Shown here: piece by piece, positions 16,490-26,458 of the stretch
Position numbering within the stretch: the stretch's first letter is position 1
Layout of the letters: the number at the start of each line of letters is the position of its first letter
NCBI RefSeq assembly: GCF_020217465.1
Contig: NZ_CP084115.1
Span: 3,348,001-3,412,000, forward strand
From: Cobetia amphilecti
Lineage (GTDB): Bacteria; Pseudomonadota; Gammaproteobacteria; Pseudomonadales; Halomonadaceae
Direction: 5' to 3'
Length of the DNA stretch: 64,000 bases
Notes under the pieces: model-generated
What the model saw: only the letters and a program-made list of their open reading frames with translations
Databases searched by the model: none
Told to the model about the DNA's origin: nothing
Translations under genes and position numbers: made by a program

Positions 16490-19264
16490 CTAGCGCCAGG
16501 CTTGGCCGGCATCGTGGGCGATGCGGTGATCGCGAATCTCGGCCAGCAGCGCCGCCACCGCGGCCTCGATGCGGGTACGCGGCGTGTCGGATGCCAGCAG
16601 CAGCTCCAGCTGCAGGGCGGCATCGCGCAGCAGGTCGTGATCCAGGGTGGCGGCGCTGCCCTTGAGCAGATGGGCTTCATGCTGCAATTGCTTCAGATCC
16701 ATGTGATCCACCGCCCGTGACAGGCGCTGGGACTGCTGCTCGAGCTGCTCCTCGAAGGCCGCCTCGAGGGCCGCGATGCTGTCGGCATCCAGTTCATCCC
16801 GCAGCGCAGGCGTCACGGACTGTGCAAGCTCCGCCGCTGAGCCGCCAGATGTCCACGCCTCTCTAGTGTTCATGCTCGTGTGTCCCCCTTCTGCCCCTTC
16901 CCGTTCGCCCTCGCCTTCGCTCTCGCCTTTGCCCTCAGGCTCACGCCGCTCGATGGGGCCAGCCGCCGACGGCTCACTGGCCTTGTCTGCTTCAGCTTCA
17001 GCTTCAGTCTCAGTTTCAGCTTCAGCCTCGGCCTCAGTGGCACGCGCCTGGGCCTCATGGATCATGCGACGCCGCGCAGCGGGGGAATCGAGTGATGCCA
17101 CCAATGACGCTGCACGCGCGAGTGCCTCACCGGTTACCGGCGGTGCCTCGAAGTGGGGCGGTCGCTCAGTGGTAGGGGAATAGCTGATCGGGTCGAAGGG
17201 CTGGGTGCTGGCGAGGGCATTGACGCGCCATTCGCCGAGGTCCTGGCTGCCCGACTGCCAGCGCGCCAGCATGCTGGCGAGCTGCTGACGCCGGATCGGC
17301 TTGGACAGGAAGTCGTTCATGCCCGCCGAGAGGCAGCGCGCACGCTCCCCCGCCGCCACATTGGCCGTCATCGCGACGATAAGGCTCGGCGCACGCCTGT
17401 CACTGTGCTCCATGGCGCGCCAACGCCGCGCCACCGCAAAGCCATCCAGTCCCGGCATGCGCAGGTCGAGCAGCACCAGCACCGTATCGCGCTGGCGCGC
17501 ATACCACGCCAGCGCCGCTTCGCCACTGTCGACCGTCGTCACCGTGTAGCCCAGGCCACTGAGCATGGAGTGGGCCACTTCGCGATTGATGTGATTGTCG
17601 TCGACCACCAGAACATGCTCGCCACGGCTGAGCGGCAGGGGCGCGGAGGTGAAGGCCGGTCGCTTGAGCGCCGCGGTGCGTGGCAGTGGCAGCTCGAACC
17701 AGAAGCAGGCACCCTTGCCCGGGCGTTGCTTGAGGCCCAGTCGCCCGCCCATCAACTCGACCAGCCGCCGCGAGATCGAAAGCCCGAGTCCGGTACCGCC
17801 GAAGCGACGCGCGGTGGAGGCATCGCCCTGGGTAAAGGGCTCGAACAGCTGGGCGGCCTGTTCTTCACTGACCCCGATGCCGGTGTCATCGACCTCGAAG
17901 CGCACTCGCCCCGCCGGCAATGCCTCGACCAGCAGACAGACACGCCCCTGCTCGGTGAACTTGAAGGCATTGGAGAGCAGATTGAGCAGCACCTGACGCA
18001 GACGCACCGAATCGCCCATGACCTGCTCGGGCAGCTGGGCGGAGCGGCGGTCATCGAAGACGATGCGCGTGCTGTCCATCTGCGGCAGCAGCAGGTCGAT
18101 CACGCCATCGATGGCCGTGTGCAGTTCGAAGGGGCGTCGTTCGACGCTGAGCTTGCCGGCCTCGATCTTGGAAAAGTCGAGGACATCATCCACCAGCCCC
18201 ATCAGCACTTCGCCGCTGTCGCGCAGGCTGCTGGCATAGCGGTGCGCACTGCTCTGCAGCGGTTCGGCCAGCAACAGCTCGCTCATGCCGATCACGCCAT
18301 TGAGCGGGGTGCGAATCTCGTGGCTCATGGTGGCCAGAAACTCGGACTTGGCGCGACTGGCCTGTTCGGCCCGCGCCGCCTCGTGCTTGAGGGCCGACGA
18401 CATCGCCAGCATCTGCAGGCGGGCCTGCTCACGTCCGCGGGCCTGCAGCCAGACCTGACGGCAGACCATCAAGGTGGCCAGCAGCATCAGCGCCAGCAAC
18501 AGCAACATCAGCTGCACCAGGCTGTCGCGGCTCTGACGCTCGTGGGCCAGCTCCTCGGCCAGACGTGCACGTACCCGCAACAACAGCGTCTGGGTGGTAT
18601 CGCCCAGCGCATCGCTCAGCTGCTGGAACTCCGCCGCCTCGCGACCCTCGGGCCCCAGCACCTGGGAGCGCTGTGCAGCGTCGTTGTCTGGTAAAGCGTC
18701 GTCAGCCTGGGCGCCCTGCACCGGGCCCGTGCCCTCGAACACCGGGCCATGCCGCCACTTTTCCAGCCGCAGATCGAGATACTCGATCTGGCTCATCAAC
18801 TCATCGGCCAGCAGCGGCACGGCCGGCAGGGTCATCAGATGGCGCTGGAAATCCCCCCGCCGGAAGATATAGGTGCGGCTGTAGAGCAGCTCGTAATTCT
18901 GCAGCACCTCATTCCAGATGCTGGCACGATCGGCTGGCCCGGCGACGCGATAGCGCGCTATCGAGGAGGAGAGGCTGACCGCCTCGCGATCCAGCTTGTA
19001 GATCGACCAGACGGCGTCATCGCGGGTGCGGTCTTCCAGACTGACCTGGTTGTGCAGGATGGTGCCGCCGATGCCGATGGAGGCCAGCAGACACAGGATG
19101 CTGATCGCCATGCCCAGCCACAGCGGCCAGCGCGCGGGGGAATTGCCGCTTCCGCCCACACCCGACGCGGCAATGCCCTGATCAGCAAGGGACTGATCAG
19201 CAGCGGTGCCTGAAAGCGGGGATCTTTCATCCGGCGACTGATTCACTGCATGACTCCATGTCAT
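16490..19264 (-). CDS. Hybrid sensor histidine kinase (HisKA-HATPase-REC-HPt)
   Basis: A 924-residue multistep phosphorelay kinase. Two transmembrane segments (about 48-70 and 255-275) enclose a periplasmic helical sensor of about 185 residues. The HisKA site is [13 protein letters not shown] (His about 315), then a HATPase with [10 protein letters not shown] and [11 protein letters not shown], a receiver (about 550-670, [13 protein letters not shown], final SKPI), and a C-terminal HPt with [10 protein letters not shown] (His about 863). The architecture matches TorS/BarA/ArcB-type kinases. A linker near 740-800 is built almost entirely of Glu, Ala, Thr and Gly and is encoded by TCAGCT-like simple sequence. 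No partner response regulator lies nearby. The gene follows the secreted molybdopterin-fold protein by 33 bases. ATG 19264 has a poor ribosome site; a GTG at 19246 has GGAG seven bases upstream and may be the true start. Confidence 0.9.
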   Translation of the reverse strand: MTWSHAVNQSPDERSPLSGTAADQSLADQGIAASGVGGSGNSPARWPLWLGMAISILCLLASIGIGGTILHNQVSLEDRTRDDAVWSIYKLDREAVSLSSSIARYRVAGPADRASIWNEVLQNYELLYSRTYIFRRGDFQRHLMTLPAVPLLADELMSQIEYLDLRLEKWRHGPVFEGTGPVQGAQADDALPDNDAAQRSQVLGPEGREAAEFQQLSDALGDTTQTLLLRVRARLAEELAHERQSRDSLVQLMLLLLALMLLATLMVCRQVWLQARGREQARLQMLAMSSALKHEAARAEQASRAKSEFLATMSHEIRTPLNGVIGMSELLLAEPLQSSAHRYASSLRDSGEVLMGLVDDVLDFSKIEAGKLSVERRPFELHTAIDGVIDLLLPQMDSTRIVFDDRRSAQLPEQVMGDSVRLRQVLLNLLSNAFKFTEQGRVCLLVEALPAGRVRFEVDDTGIGVSEEQAAQLFEPFTQGDASTARRFGGTGLGLSISRRLVELMGGRLGLKQRPGKGACFWFELPLPRTAALKRPAFTSAPLPLSRGEHVLVVDDNHINREVAHSMLSGLGYTVTTVDSGEAALAWYARQRDTVLVLLDLRMPGLDGFAVARRWRAMEHSDRRAPSLIVAMTANVAAGERARCLSAGMNDFLSKPIRRQQLASMLARWQSGSQDLGEWRVNALASTQPFDPISYSPTTERPPHFEAPPVTGEALARAASLVASLDSPAARRRMIHEAQARATEAEAEAETETEAEAEADKASEPSAAGPIERREPEGKGESEGEGEREGAEGGHTSMNTREAWTSGGSAAELAQSVTPALRDELDADSIAALEAAFEEQLEQQSQRLSRAVDHMDLKQLQHEAHLLKGSAATLDHDLLRDAALQLELLLASDTPRTRIEAAVAALLAEIRDHRIAHDAGQAWR

Positions 19265-19297
19265 CTTGCGCCTGAGGGGTCAGGCGCCAGCCCTCGC

Positions 19298-19978
19298 TCA
19301 CTCCAGCGTCAGCCCGGTGACCTGCCAGACACTGCGAAAGCGTACCTGCTCATTGAGCAATTCCGGATGAGCATCGAAGGGATACAGCACGAACAAGGGC
19401 CCGAGGTCACGCACCGGCATGCGCTCTCCGTCGCGGCGCGTGGCCAGCAGGACATCGAAGTCCTCGATGTCGCTGAGGGGAATCTCGGCCACGAAGTCAT
19501 TCAGTGCCCGCACCTTGAGCCCCCTGGCATCTTCAGACACCCGCGCCACCAGCTCGCGCAGCAGCGGGCCGGAGAAACTGACACGTCCCTGGGTCCAGGG
19601 GGTGTGGGTGGCCACCACGCGCGACGGCATGGCTTCGAGCATCGCCAGATCGAAACGCGCCCGTGGTGCCTGCAGGGAACCGGCATTGCCACAGCTGACA
19701 GCGCCCTCGACCGTCAACACCACCGGCCCGCTGGGCGCAGGCAGGCAGTCATTGGCCGCCAGCACGTGGCGCTCGCCTGTCGCCAGCGGCGCCTCGGCGG
19801 CCAGGGCCGCGGGGCTGAAGAGGCTCGCTGACAGGCTTGTTGCCAAGGTCGCGGCCAGGCTCGCTGTCACACTTGCGGCCAGGGCGACCTTGCGCCAGAG
19901 GGAGCTGCGCGAGCCCTGCCCGCGGTTGACTGGCCTGGACTGCGGACTCACGAGGCGCTTCGCCGATGGATCATTCAT
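19298..19978 (-). CDS. Secreted oxidoreductase-molybdopterin-fold protein
   Basis: A 226-residue protein with a long N-terminal export signal (basic start, then Ala/Ser/Leu-rich hydrophobic stretch, cleavage likely after ALAA near residue 60). The mature part contains VEGAVSCGNAGS, FSGPLLRELVARV, VRALNDFVAEIPLSDIEDFDVLLATRRDGERM and DLGPLFVLYPFD. This is the pattern of the small SUF-type domain related to the molybdopterin-binding domain of sulfite oxidase. The cofactor-ligating Cys cannot be assigned with confidence, so it may not bind molybdopterin. It is first in a two-gene operon with the hybrid kinase, suggesting a periplasmic sensory partner, but that is inference. ATG 19978 has only a weak GGGAAA site. 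Confidence 0.7.
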   Translation of the reverse strand: MNDPSAKRLVSPQSRPVNRGQGSRSSLWRKVALAASVTASLAATLATSLSASLFSPAALAAEAPLATGERHVLAANDCLPAPSGPVVLTVEGAVSCGNAGSLQAPRARFDLAMLEAMPSRVVATHTPWTQGRVSFSGPLLRELVARVSEDARGLKVRALNDFVAEIPLSDIEDFDVLLATRRDGERMPVRDLGPLFVLYPFDAHPELLNEQVRFRSVWQVTGLTLE

Positions 19979-20237
19979 GCCGGTTTCCCATGCTATTGTG
20001 CGAACGCCATGTGCATTCAAGGGCCCAACTTTACGCTAGCTCGCGCATGCTTTGCGAGCCTGCGAACCTCGCGCCACGACGAGTTGTCACACTCAACGCA
20101 CGGAGCCACTCATACGCCCAGCCCACGCCTGCGCCCATGGCTGGCGTTCGTCGCCTGTTACGCTATCGCCTGTTAAGCGTCAGCTGATGATAGTCAGCTG
20201 ACCGCTATCCGTCTCCACCTGCCATCGAGCCTGCTTA

Positions 20238-22400
20238 ATGTCTGCCACTTCGTCCGCTTCGCTGCCTGCCAACGGCTCTCCCACACCGACTGCTGCCCTG
20301 CCCCGCGTGCTGGCAGGCCCGATATTGCGCCGTGTCACCGCCGAGGGCGTGATGCTGTGGCTGGTGACCTCTCGCCCACAGCAGGCGCGGGTGTGGCTGC
20401 TGCCGGAGCAGGACGCGACGCCTCCCACGCGAGGTGAGGATGGCCTGCCGACAGCACCGAGCTGTCGGCTGACGGAGCATCTGGCGATGCCGCTGGGGGA
20501 GCACGCCTGGCTGCTGTTGATCGAAGCGCATCCCGACACGCCCTTGCCTGCCGACTGCGCCATCGCCTACGAGCTGGGCCTGGCGGAGCCGTCATCGGCA
20601 ACGACAGCGTCATCGGCAACGGAAGCGGCATCATCGGCAGACACGCCCGAATGGCAGGGCATCGCCGACTGGGCGCCACAGATTTGCTACCCCGGTGAAA
20701 GCCTGCCGCGTTTTCGACTGCCGTCGCGCCTGACGCGTGTCGCGCATGGCAGTTGCCGCAAGCCGCATCACGGCTTGAGTGACGACGAGCAGCAGGCGCA
20801 GCAGAATGCGGAAGACGCTGCGTCGACCGATCGCCTTGAGACGCCGCCGCCCAAGGGCCCGGGTGGCGATGGACTGGTGGCGCTGGATCGCTGGTTGAGC
20901 GAGCGACGTGAGAGCGTCGCCGAGTGGCCGGAGGTGATGCTGTTCACCGGCGATCAGATCTACGCCGACGATGTCGCGGGGCCGATGCTGGGCGCGATCG
21001 ATCAGCTGATCGCGGGGCTGGGGTTGCCGGAGGAAACGCTGATGGAGGCCGAGGTCTCCGACACTCGCGAGCTGCGCCAGCACCCCTCGCACCTCTACCA
21101 CCGCCCGCAGCTGCTGCCGGATATGCCGGCCAACGAAGGCGTGGCCGCCAGCTTCTTCGGTGCCAAGCGCAAGCCCATCTTCACCTCCACCGGTGCCGAC
21201 AACCACCTGATCGGCCTGTCGGAAGTCATCGCCATGTACCTGCTGGTGTGGTCTGACGTGCCGTGGGAGGCGCTGGGCATCACGCTGGAAGATCCCTCGG
21301 CGCTCGAGGGCCATGACGACGCCACCCGCGAGCGCCATGCCACCGAAGCCCGTCACCTGCGGCGCTTCTGTGGCGGACTCGGTCAGGTGCGTCGCCTGCT
21401 GGCCAATGTGCCCAGCCTGATGATCTTCGATGACCACGATGTCACCGATGACTGGAACCTCAGCGCCGCCTGGGAGGAAGCCGCCTATGGCCACCCCTTC
21501 TCGCGCCGCATCATCGGCAATGCGCTGACCGGCTATCTGCTGTGTCAGGCCGCCGGCAACGGGCCGGAGCCACTGGCGGAGCTGCTGGAGGAGACCCGGG
21601 CGCTGTTCACTCATGCCCTGACTGGCACTGACACGGCCGCAGACGGCCATTTCGATGTCGAGCGTCAGGAGGCCTTGATCGCCCACCTGCATCGCTGTGA
21701 GAGCTGGGATTATCAGCTCGACACCACGCCGCCGCTGATCGTGGCCGATACGCGCACCCGCCGCTGGCGCAGCGAGCGCAAACTCTCGCATCCCTCGGGG
21801 CTGATGGACTGGGAGGCACTGAGCGAGCTTCAGCAACGGCTGGTCGGCCATCCGGCCGTGGTGCTGGTGTCCCCGGCGCCGATGTTCGGCGTCAAGCTGA
21901 TCGAGAGCATCCAGAAGCTGTTCACGCTGGCCGGCAAGCCGTTGATGGTCGATGCCGAGAACTGGATGGCGCATCGCGGCGCGGCCAGCGTGATGCTCAA
22001 CATCTTCCGCCACTCGCGCACGCCACAGAACTTCGTGATCCTGTCCGGCGATGTGCACTACTCCTTCGCCTACGACGTGCGCCTCAAGCATCGCCGTTCA
22101 AGCCCGAGCATCTGGCAAATCACCAGCAGCGGCATCCGCAATCGCTTCCCGGTCGGCCTGCTGGATGTGCTCGACCGTCTCAATCGCTGGCTGTACGCCC
22201 CGCGCTCGCCGCTCAATCTGCTGACACGCCGGCGCAACATGCGTGTCACGCCGCGCCGTCACGACGCGGCCAGTCATGGCGAACGCCTGCTGAACGCCTG
22301 CGGCATCGGGCTGGTCGACCTGGACAGCGACGGCCGTCCCACCGCCATCCGTCAGCTGACCACCGACGGACAGGAGGTGCACTTTGTGCCCCGTCGCTGA
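20238..22400 (+). CDS. PhoD-like metallophosphatase
   Basis: A 720-residue protein of the PhoD/alkaline phosphatase D-like metallophosphoesterase group. Signatures are HGSCRKPHHG (about 168), LFTGDQIYADDVAGPM (about 236), MIFDDHDVTDDWNLS (about 397) and LSGDVHYSF (about 604), which together supply metal and catalytic ligands. No signal peptide or Tat motif is visible: the N-terminus is Ser/Ala/Pro-rich but not hydrophobic, so it appears cytoplasmic, unlike Bacillus PhoD. Residues 110-140 are low-complexity Ser/Ala/Thr from a repeated ATCGGCA-type sequence. The downstream deacetylase gene starts inside its last codons. The substrate is unknown; phosphodiesters are the family expectation. Confidence 0.85.
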   Translation: MSATSSASLPANGSPTPTAALPRVLAGPILRRVTAEGVMLWLVTSRPQQARVWLLPEQDATPPTRGEDGLPTAPSCRLTEHLAMPLGEHAWLLLIEAHPDTPLPADCAIAYELGLAEPSSATTASSATEAASSADTPEWQGIADWAPQICYPGESLPRFRLPSRLTRVAHGSCRKPHHGLSDDEQQAQQNAEDAASTDRLETPPPKGPGGDGLVALDRWLSERRESVAEWPEVMLFTGDQIYADDVAGPMLGAIDQLIAGLGLPEETLMEAEVSDTRELRQHPSHLYHRPQLLPDMPANEGVAASFFGAKRKPIFTSTGADNHLIGLSEVIAMYLLVWSDVPWEALGITLEDPSALEGHDDATRERHATEARHLRRFCGGLGQVRRLLANVPSLMIFDDHDVTDDWNLSAAWEEAAYGHPFSRRIIGNALTGYLLCQAAGNGPEPLAELLEETRALFTHALTGTDTAADGHFDVERQEALIAHLHRCESWDYQLDTTPPLIVADTRTRRWRSERKLSHPSGLMDWEALSELQQRLVGHPAVVLVSPAPMFGVKLIESIQKLFTLAGKPLMVDAENWMAHRGAASVMLNIFRHSRTPQNFVILSGDVHYSFAYDVRLKHRRSSPSIWQITSSGIRNRFPVGLLDVLDRLNRWLYAPRSPLNLLTRRRNMRVTPRRHDAASHGERLLNACGIGLVDLDSDGRPTAIRQLTTDGQEVHFVPRR

Positions 22401-23358
22401 TGCCCACTGCCCGCCGCTGGCGCTGATCCATCATCCCGGCTATCGGATAGCACTGCCCGAGAAGCATCCCTTCCCGATGGACAAGTTCAGCGTGCTCAAG
22501 CGCCTGCTCGACCGCCAACTGGCCGACTGCGCCTCGGCCATCGACTGGGTGACGCCCCAGCCCGCCGAGGAGGACGACCTGCTCAGCGTGCATACCCGCC
22601 GCTATGTGCATGAATTTCTCACTGGCACCCTGAGCGCGCAGGCCCAGCGGCGCAGCGGCTTCGTGTGGAGCGAGGCACTGCGCGAGCGCAGCGTGCTGGC
22701 CGTGGGCGGCACCCTGACCACCGTGCGCGAAGCGCTCAAGCGCGGGCTGGCCTGCAATACCGCGGGCGGCACCCATCACGCCCACCCGGAGGCCGCCAGC
22801 GGCTATTGTCTGCTCAACGACATCGGCGTGGCGGCGCATCAGGCGCTGGAGGACGGCGTGAAGCGCGTGCTGATCGTCGATCTCGATGTGCATCAGGGCG
22901 ATGGCACGGCGTTGATCTTCGCCGACGAGCCGCGGGTCTTCACGCTGTCACTGCATGCCGAGAGCAACTTCCCGGCGCGCAAGCAGCAAAGTGATCTGGA
23001 CGTGCCCTTGCCCAGGGGCATGGGCGATGCGGACTATCTGGCGGTGCTGGAGCGTACGCTTGAGGAGGTGCTGGCGCGGGTACGCCCGGAGCTGGTGATC
23101 TTCGATGCCGGTGTCGACCCGCATGCCGCGGACAGGCTCGGCCATCTCGAGTTGAGCGACAGCGGCCTCTACCACCGCGAGCGACATGTCATCCAGCGCT
23201 GTCGCGCGGCGGGCGCCGCCGTGGCCTGCGTGATCGGTGGCGGCTATGACCGCGATATCGAGGCACTGGCATGGCGCCACAGCCAGCTGCACCGTGCGGC
23301 GCTGGATGTCTGGCGCGAGGCGCATGGCCAACCTGCCCTGTTCGGGCCGCCGGGCTGA
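22384..23358 (+). CDS. Histone deacetylase-family amidohydrolase
   Basis: A 324-residue zinc-dependent deacetylase of the class II HDAC/acetylpolyamine amidohydrolase fold. Visible motifs are GGTHHAHPEAASGYC (general-base His pair, about 128), DLDVHQGDGT (zinc Asp and His, about 167) and DAGVDPHAADRLG (zinc Asp, about 241), then a Gly-rich IGGGYD loop. Bacterial members act on acetylated small molecules or proteins. I assign the rare TTG start at 22384 because AGGAGG lies six bases upstream. This places the start 17 bases inside the phosphatase gene, so the two are translationally coupled. A 19-base perfect terminator hairpin follows. Confidence 0.88.
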   Translation: MCPVADAHCPPLALIHHPGYRIALPEKHPFPMDKFSVLKRLLDRQLADCASAIDWVTPQPAEEDDLLSVHTRRYVHEFLTGTLSAQAQRRSGFVWSEALRERSVLAVGGTLTTVREALKRGLACNTAGGTHHAHPEAASGYCLLNDIGVAAHQALEDGVKRVLIVDLDVHQGDGTALIFADEPRVFTLSLHAESNFPARKQQSDLDVPLPRGMGDADYLAVLERTLEEVLARVRPELVIFDAGVDPHAADRLGHLELSDSGLYHRERHVIQRCRAAGAAVACVIGGGYDRDIEALAWRHSQLHRAALDVWREAHGQPALFGPPG

Positions 23359-23412
23359 GCTTGCCTACCGTCTTGCCAAACGCCTCGCCAACTGTCTTGC
23401 CAAGCGTCCCTC

Positions 23413-23453
23413 AACGAAAACGCCCGCCATCGATGATGGCGGGCGTTTTCGTT
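23413..23453. terminator. Bidirectional terminator between deacetylase and MOSC genes
   Basis: Arms 23413-23431 and 23435-23453 pair perfectly over 19 bases with a three-base loop. The outer part of the stem is A-rich on the left and T-rich on the right, so it works for both converging genes. Confidence 0.95.
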
Positions 23454-23481
23454 CAGGCCTGTAGGCAAGATTCCAGCGACA

Positions 23482-24297
23482 TCACTTGAAGGCGGTGACT
23501 TCCACCTCATCGCCGACACGCAAGGTCGGCTTGCGCGAGGGATCGAGCGCGACGAGGTTGTAGCCGAAGTGCACCTGGCCATCCGCGAAGCGGCGCACCC
23601 GTGCCAGCGTCTTGAGCGGCTCGCCGTCGCCACGCTTGTCGCCCGTCGCCGGGTCGACATTGACCATCGCACAGCGGGTGCAGGAGGACACCAGCGTGAA
23701 GCGTGCCTCACCGATGCGCACTTCCTGCCAGCCATCCTCGGCCCATGCCTCGGCGCCGCTGATCACCAGATTGGGGCGGAACTGATCCATGCCATGGTCC
23801 GCACTCGGGGTCTGGGCGTTGAGCGCCGCCAACGAAGCCTGATTGGCCAGCAACAGCGGAAAGCCGTCGGCGGCGCTGACGCGCTGCGCGATGATCTCGC
23901 GATAGCGCTCCGAGCGCTCGCCCAACCAGCTGAGCCTGACCGGCATGCCGACCTGCTCACTCAGCCAGGCATCAGCCTCAAAGCTCACGCTCAAGGCAGT
24001 GAACCGATCGGCCCACACCTGGATGTCGAGGCGCTCGGCCTGGTCATCGGTGGCAAAGCTGACACTGCCGCATTCGGGGCGGTCCAGATGCCACAGTCGC
24101 CACTGGCCGCTGGCGTCTTCGCGCAGGGCCAGGCGCTGCAGCTGGGGATGCGTACGCGCGGTGACGAACTTGCCACGCGCCGCGACCACCACGAAGCGGC
24201 GGTCCTGCGTGAGACCTTCCTCGCCGAGCGTCGCTGTCTGAAGCGCTTCAGCGGCGCCGGACTTGAGGGGATAGCGCCACAGGTGGGTCAACTGCAT
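23482..24297 (-). CDS. MOSC-domain protein, YcbX-like
   Basis: A 271-residue protein with an N-terminal MOSC beta-barrel domain (residues 1-120: QLTHLWRYPLKS, LTQDRRFVVV) and a C-terminal MOSC domain (about 125-271). The latter contains the conserved Cys in LVSSCTRCAMVNVDP and the motif FRPNLVISG. MOSC proteins handle the molybdenum cofactor in its sulfurated or reductase forms; E. coli YcbX works with the cofactor in N-hydroxylated base reduction. It lacks the C-terminal ferredoxin domain present in full-length YcbX (about 369 residues). It lies just downstream of modABC in the same direction, 63 bases after modC, so it may be in that transcript. Confidence 0.85.
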   Translation of the reverse strand: MQLTHLWRYPLKSGAAEALQTATLGEEGLTQDRRFVVVAARGKFVTARTHPQLQRLALREDASGQWRLWHLDRPECGSVSFATDDQAERLDIQVWADRFTALSVSFEADAWLSEQVGMPVRLSWLGERSERYREIIAQRVSAADGFPLLLANQASLAALNAQTPSADHGMDQFRPNLVISGAEAWAEDGWQEVRIGEARFTLVSSCTRCAMVNVDPATGDKRGDGEPLKTLARVRRFADGQVHFGYNLVALDPSRKPTLRVGDEVEVTAFK

Positions 24298-24360
24298 GAG
24301 AGGTTTCCTTTCCAGAGTCCATCAATTCGAGAAATCAGCTTACGGTGCGTGCGAGCGGTA

Positions 24361-25599
24361 TCAGCTCGCAGGCGAGGCAGAGCCTGCGTCATTTGGCGCC
24401 TTGGCCTGTGCGGTATCTGTCTGTGTCGCATTCGGCTGGGCCGCACTCGGCTGGGCCGCATTCACCATGGGGATGTCGTCATCCATGGCGTCCAGGCTGA
24501 TCACGTCGGGGCCCGAGAGCGCCACGCTGGAAATCAGCGCCTTGACGCCCAGCCCGACCTTGAGGCCCAGCTCCTGACACACCAGACGATCGACTCGCGC
24601 CCTCACCCGCTGGCCGGCGATGCCCAGCACCAGCTCGGCGCTGGCGTGGCCGCGCTCGCTCTCGATCTCGTGGATCACGGCCGGCAAGGCATTGCGCAGG
24701 CTGGTGTGGGTCGGCGTCTCCAGCGCGATGCTGATGTCACGCGCCCGCAGCCGCAGTCGCACACGACGCCCCACCGGCATCGCCAGCCGCGCCAGCTTGA
24801 GGCTCAACCCGGCGCCCAGCCCCAGACGCGTCAGCTGCCAGTCATCATCGTGCGACAGCACCTCGGCGGTCAGCAGCGAGCCCGCTTCGAAGCGGCCGGT
24901 CTGCGGTGCCAGGTCCAGCCGTGACAGCATGTCACCGATCTCGCCGCTGGCGGTGATGCGGCCGTTGTCCACCAGCGCCAGGCGGTCGGCGACCGCGAAC
25001 AGCTCGCGGGTGTCATGACTGACGAACAGGATCGGAATCTCGATCTCGCGCGCCAGCCGCGCAATGTAGTGCAGCAGCTCCTGCTTGCGAGCACCGTCGA
25101 GTCCGGTCAGCGGCTCATCCAGCAACAGCATGCGCGGGCGTGACAGCAGGGCGCGGCCGATCGCGACACGCCGCGCCTCGCCACCGGACAGCTGGCCGGG
25201 CATGCGCGACAGCAGGTCCTCGATGCCCAGCAGCGTCACCATCTCATGCAGACGTGACTGATTCTGTTGGCGCTGGGCGGGTGTCAGGGCGCGCGGCATG
25301 CCATAGCGGAGATTGCCGCGCACGCTGTAGTGCGGAAACAGACGCGGCTCCTGGAAAACGACGCCGAGCCTGCGACGATGCGCCGGCACGAAGATATCGT
25401 TCTCACCGCCCGTCAGGCACTCGCCATCCAGGCGCAGATGGCCATGGTCGGGACGTTCGAGACCTGCGATCAGGCGCAGGATAGTGGTCTTGCCGCTGCC
25501 GGAACGCCCGAAGAGCGCCGTGACGCCGCGCGCCGGCACCTTGAGCGTGGCATCCAGCGTGAAGGCGCCCTGCTGACGATGGAGGTGGAAATCAAGCAT
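24361..25599 (-). CDS. modC: Molybdate ABC transporter ATP-binding protein
   Basis: A 412-residue ABC ATPase. Walker A is GRSGSGKTT, the signature LSGGEARRVAIGRALL and Walker B MLLLDEPLTGLD. The C-terminal third contains a Mop-type oxyanion-binding domain (SLRNALPAVIHEIES, about 285-350), diagnostic of ModC. After it comes a non-conserved Ala/Gln/Pro/Asn tail of about 45 residues, encoded partly by a 15-base tandem repeat. The start codon overlaps modB by eight bases; ATG 25599 has GGAGG six bases upstream and a GTG at 25602 is the alternative. It powers ModB. Confidence 0.94.
   Translation of the reverse strand: MLDFHLHRQQGAFTLDATLKVPARGVTALFGRSGSGKTTILRLIAGLERPDHGHLRLDGECLTGGENDIFVPAHRRRLGVVFQEPRLFPHYSVRGNLRYGMPRALTPAQRQQNQSRLHEMVTLLGIEDLLSRMPGQLSGGEARRVAIGRALLSRPRMLLLDEPLTGLDGARKQELLHYIARLAREIEIPILFVSHDTRELFAVADRLALVDNGRITASGEIGDMLSRLDLAPQTGRFEAGSLLTAEVLSHDDDWQLTRLGLGAGLSLKLARLAMPVGRRVRLRLRARDISIALETPTHTSLRNALPAVIHEIESERGHASAELVLGIAGQRVRARVDRLVCQELGLKVGLGVKALISSVALSGPDVISLDAMDDDIPMVNAAQPSAAQPNATQTDTAQAKAPNDAGSASPAS
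24429..24458. repeat. 15-bp tandem repeat in modC tail
   Basis: Units at 24429-24443 and 24444-24458 differ by one base. They encode Ala/Gln/Pro/Ser/Asn-rich residues in the non-conserved C-terminal extension of ModC. Confidence 0.85.
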
Positions 25600-26284
25600 C
25601 ACGCCCCTCCATGCGCAGTCGCGCGCGACGTGCCAGCCACTCGGAGGCCAGCAGCGACAGCATCGCGATGACGACGGCGATGGCGCACAGCCGGGCCGCG
25701 GCGCCTTCCTGGCCCGGGGTCTGGATCAGGGTATAGAGCGCCAACGGCAGCGTGCGGGTCTCGCCGGGGATATTGGCGGCGAAGGTGATGGTGGCACCGA
25801 ACTCCGACAACGCACGCGCGAAGGCCAGCATGCCGCCGGTGAGAATGCCCGGCAGCGCCAGCGGCATGGTCACCGTGAACAGCACGCGCAGCGGGTTGGC
25901 GCCCAGGGTGCGGGCCGCGGCCTCCAGACCCGGGTCGATGGCCTCCAGCGACAGGCGCATCGCGCGCACCATCAGCGGAAAGGCCATCACCGCCGCCGCC
26001 AGCGCCGCACCCTGCCAGGTGAAGGGCAGCACGATATCGACCCTGGCCAGCCACTGGCCGATGACGCCGTTGCGCCCGAAGGTCACCAACAACAGATAAC
26101 CGACCACCACCGGCGGCAGCACCAGCGGCAGATGCAGCAGACCATCGACCAGCGCCTTGCCACGAAACTCACGGCGCGCCAGCCACCAGGCCGCCGCAAA
26201 ACCGGGAATCAGGCTCAGGCCGACCGCGACGCAAGCCACCTTGAGGCTCAGGCTCAGGGCTTCCCATTCCAGCGCACTCAGCAT
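25592..26284 (-). CDS. modB: Molybdate ABC transporter permease
   Basis: A 230-residue inner-membrane permease with about five helices. The EAA-type loop that contacts ModC is EAARTLGANPLRVLFTVTMPLALPGILTGG (quoted here in two overlapping parts: EAARTLGANPLRV and PLALPGILTGG). FARALSEFGATITFAANIPGETRTLP is typical of ModB. It lies between modA and modC in the standard order, overlapping modC. Confidence 0.95.
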   Translation of the reverse strand: MLSALEWEALSLSLKVACVAVGLSLIPGFAAAWWLARREFRGKALVDGLLHLPLVLPPVVVGYLLLVTFGRNGVIGQWLARVDIVLPFTWQGAALAAAVMAFPLMVRAMRLSLEAIDPGLEAAARTLGANPLRVLFTVTMPLALPGILTGGMLAFARALSEFGATITFAANIPGETRTLPLALYTLIQTPGQEGAAARLCAIAVVIAMLSLLASEWLARRARLRMEGRDA

Positions 26285-26458
26285 GGATCTTCCTCAGACG
26301 AAGACAGGTTCTCGCACATGACGTGACGCGAAGCGCCGGCAGACAGCCCTGCCCGCCTTGATCACGCCGATGTGACAGCAGGCTCCCAGTGTAGCGGCCT
26401 CATCTTGTCGATGACATGCCAGCGTATGACGCAAGGCACCTCGACGCTGATCCAGCGG

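Noticed and set aside
17153-18694. 513-residue open frame antisense to the hybrid kinase
   Set aside because: Gln/His-rich shadow frame opposite conserved kinase motifs.
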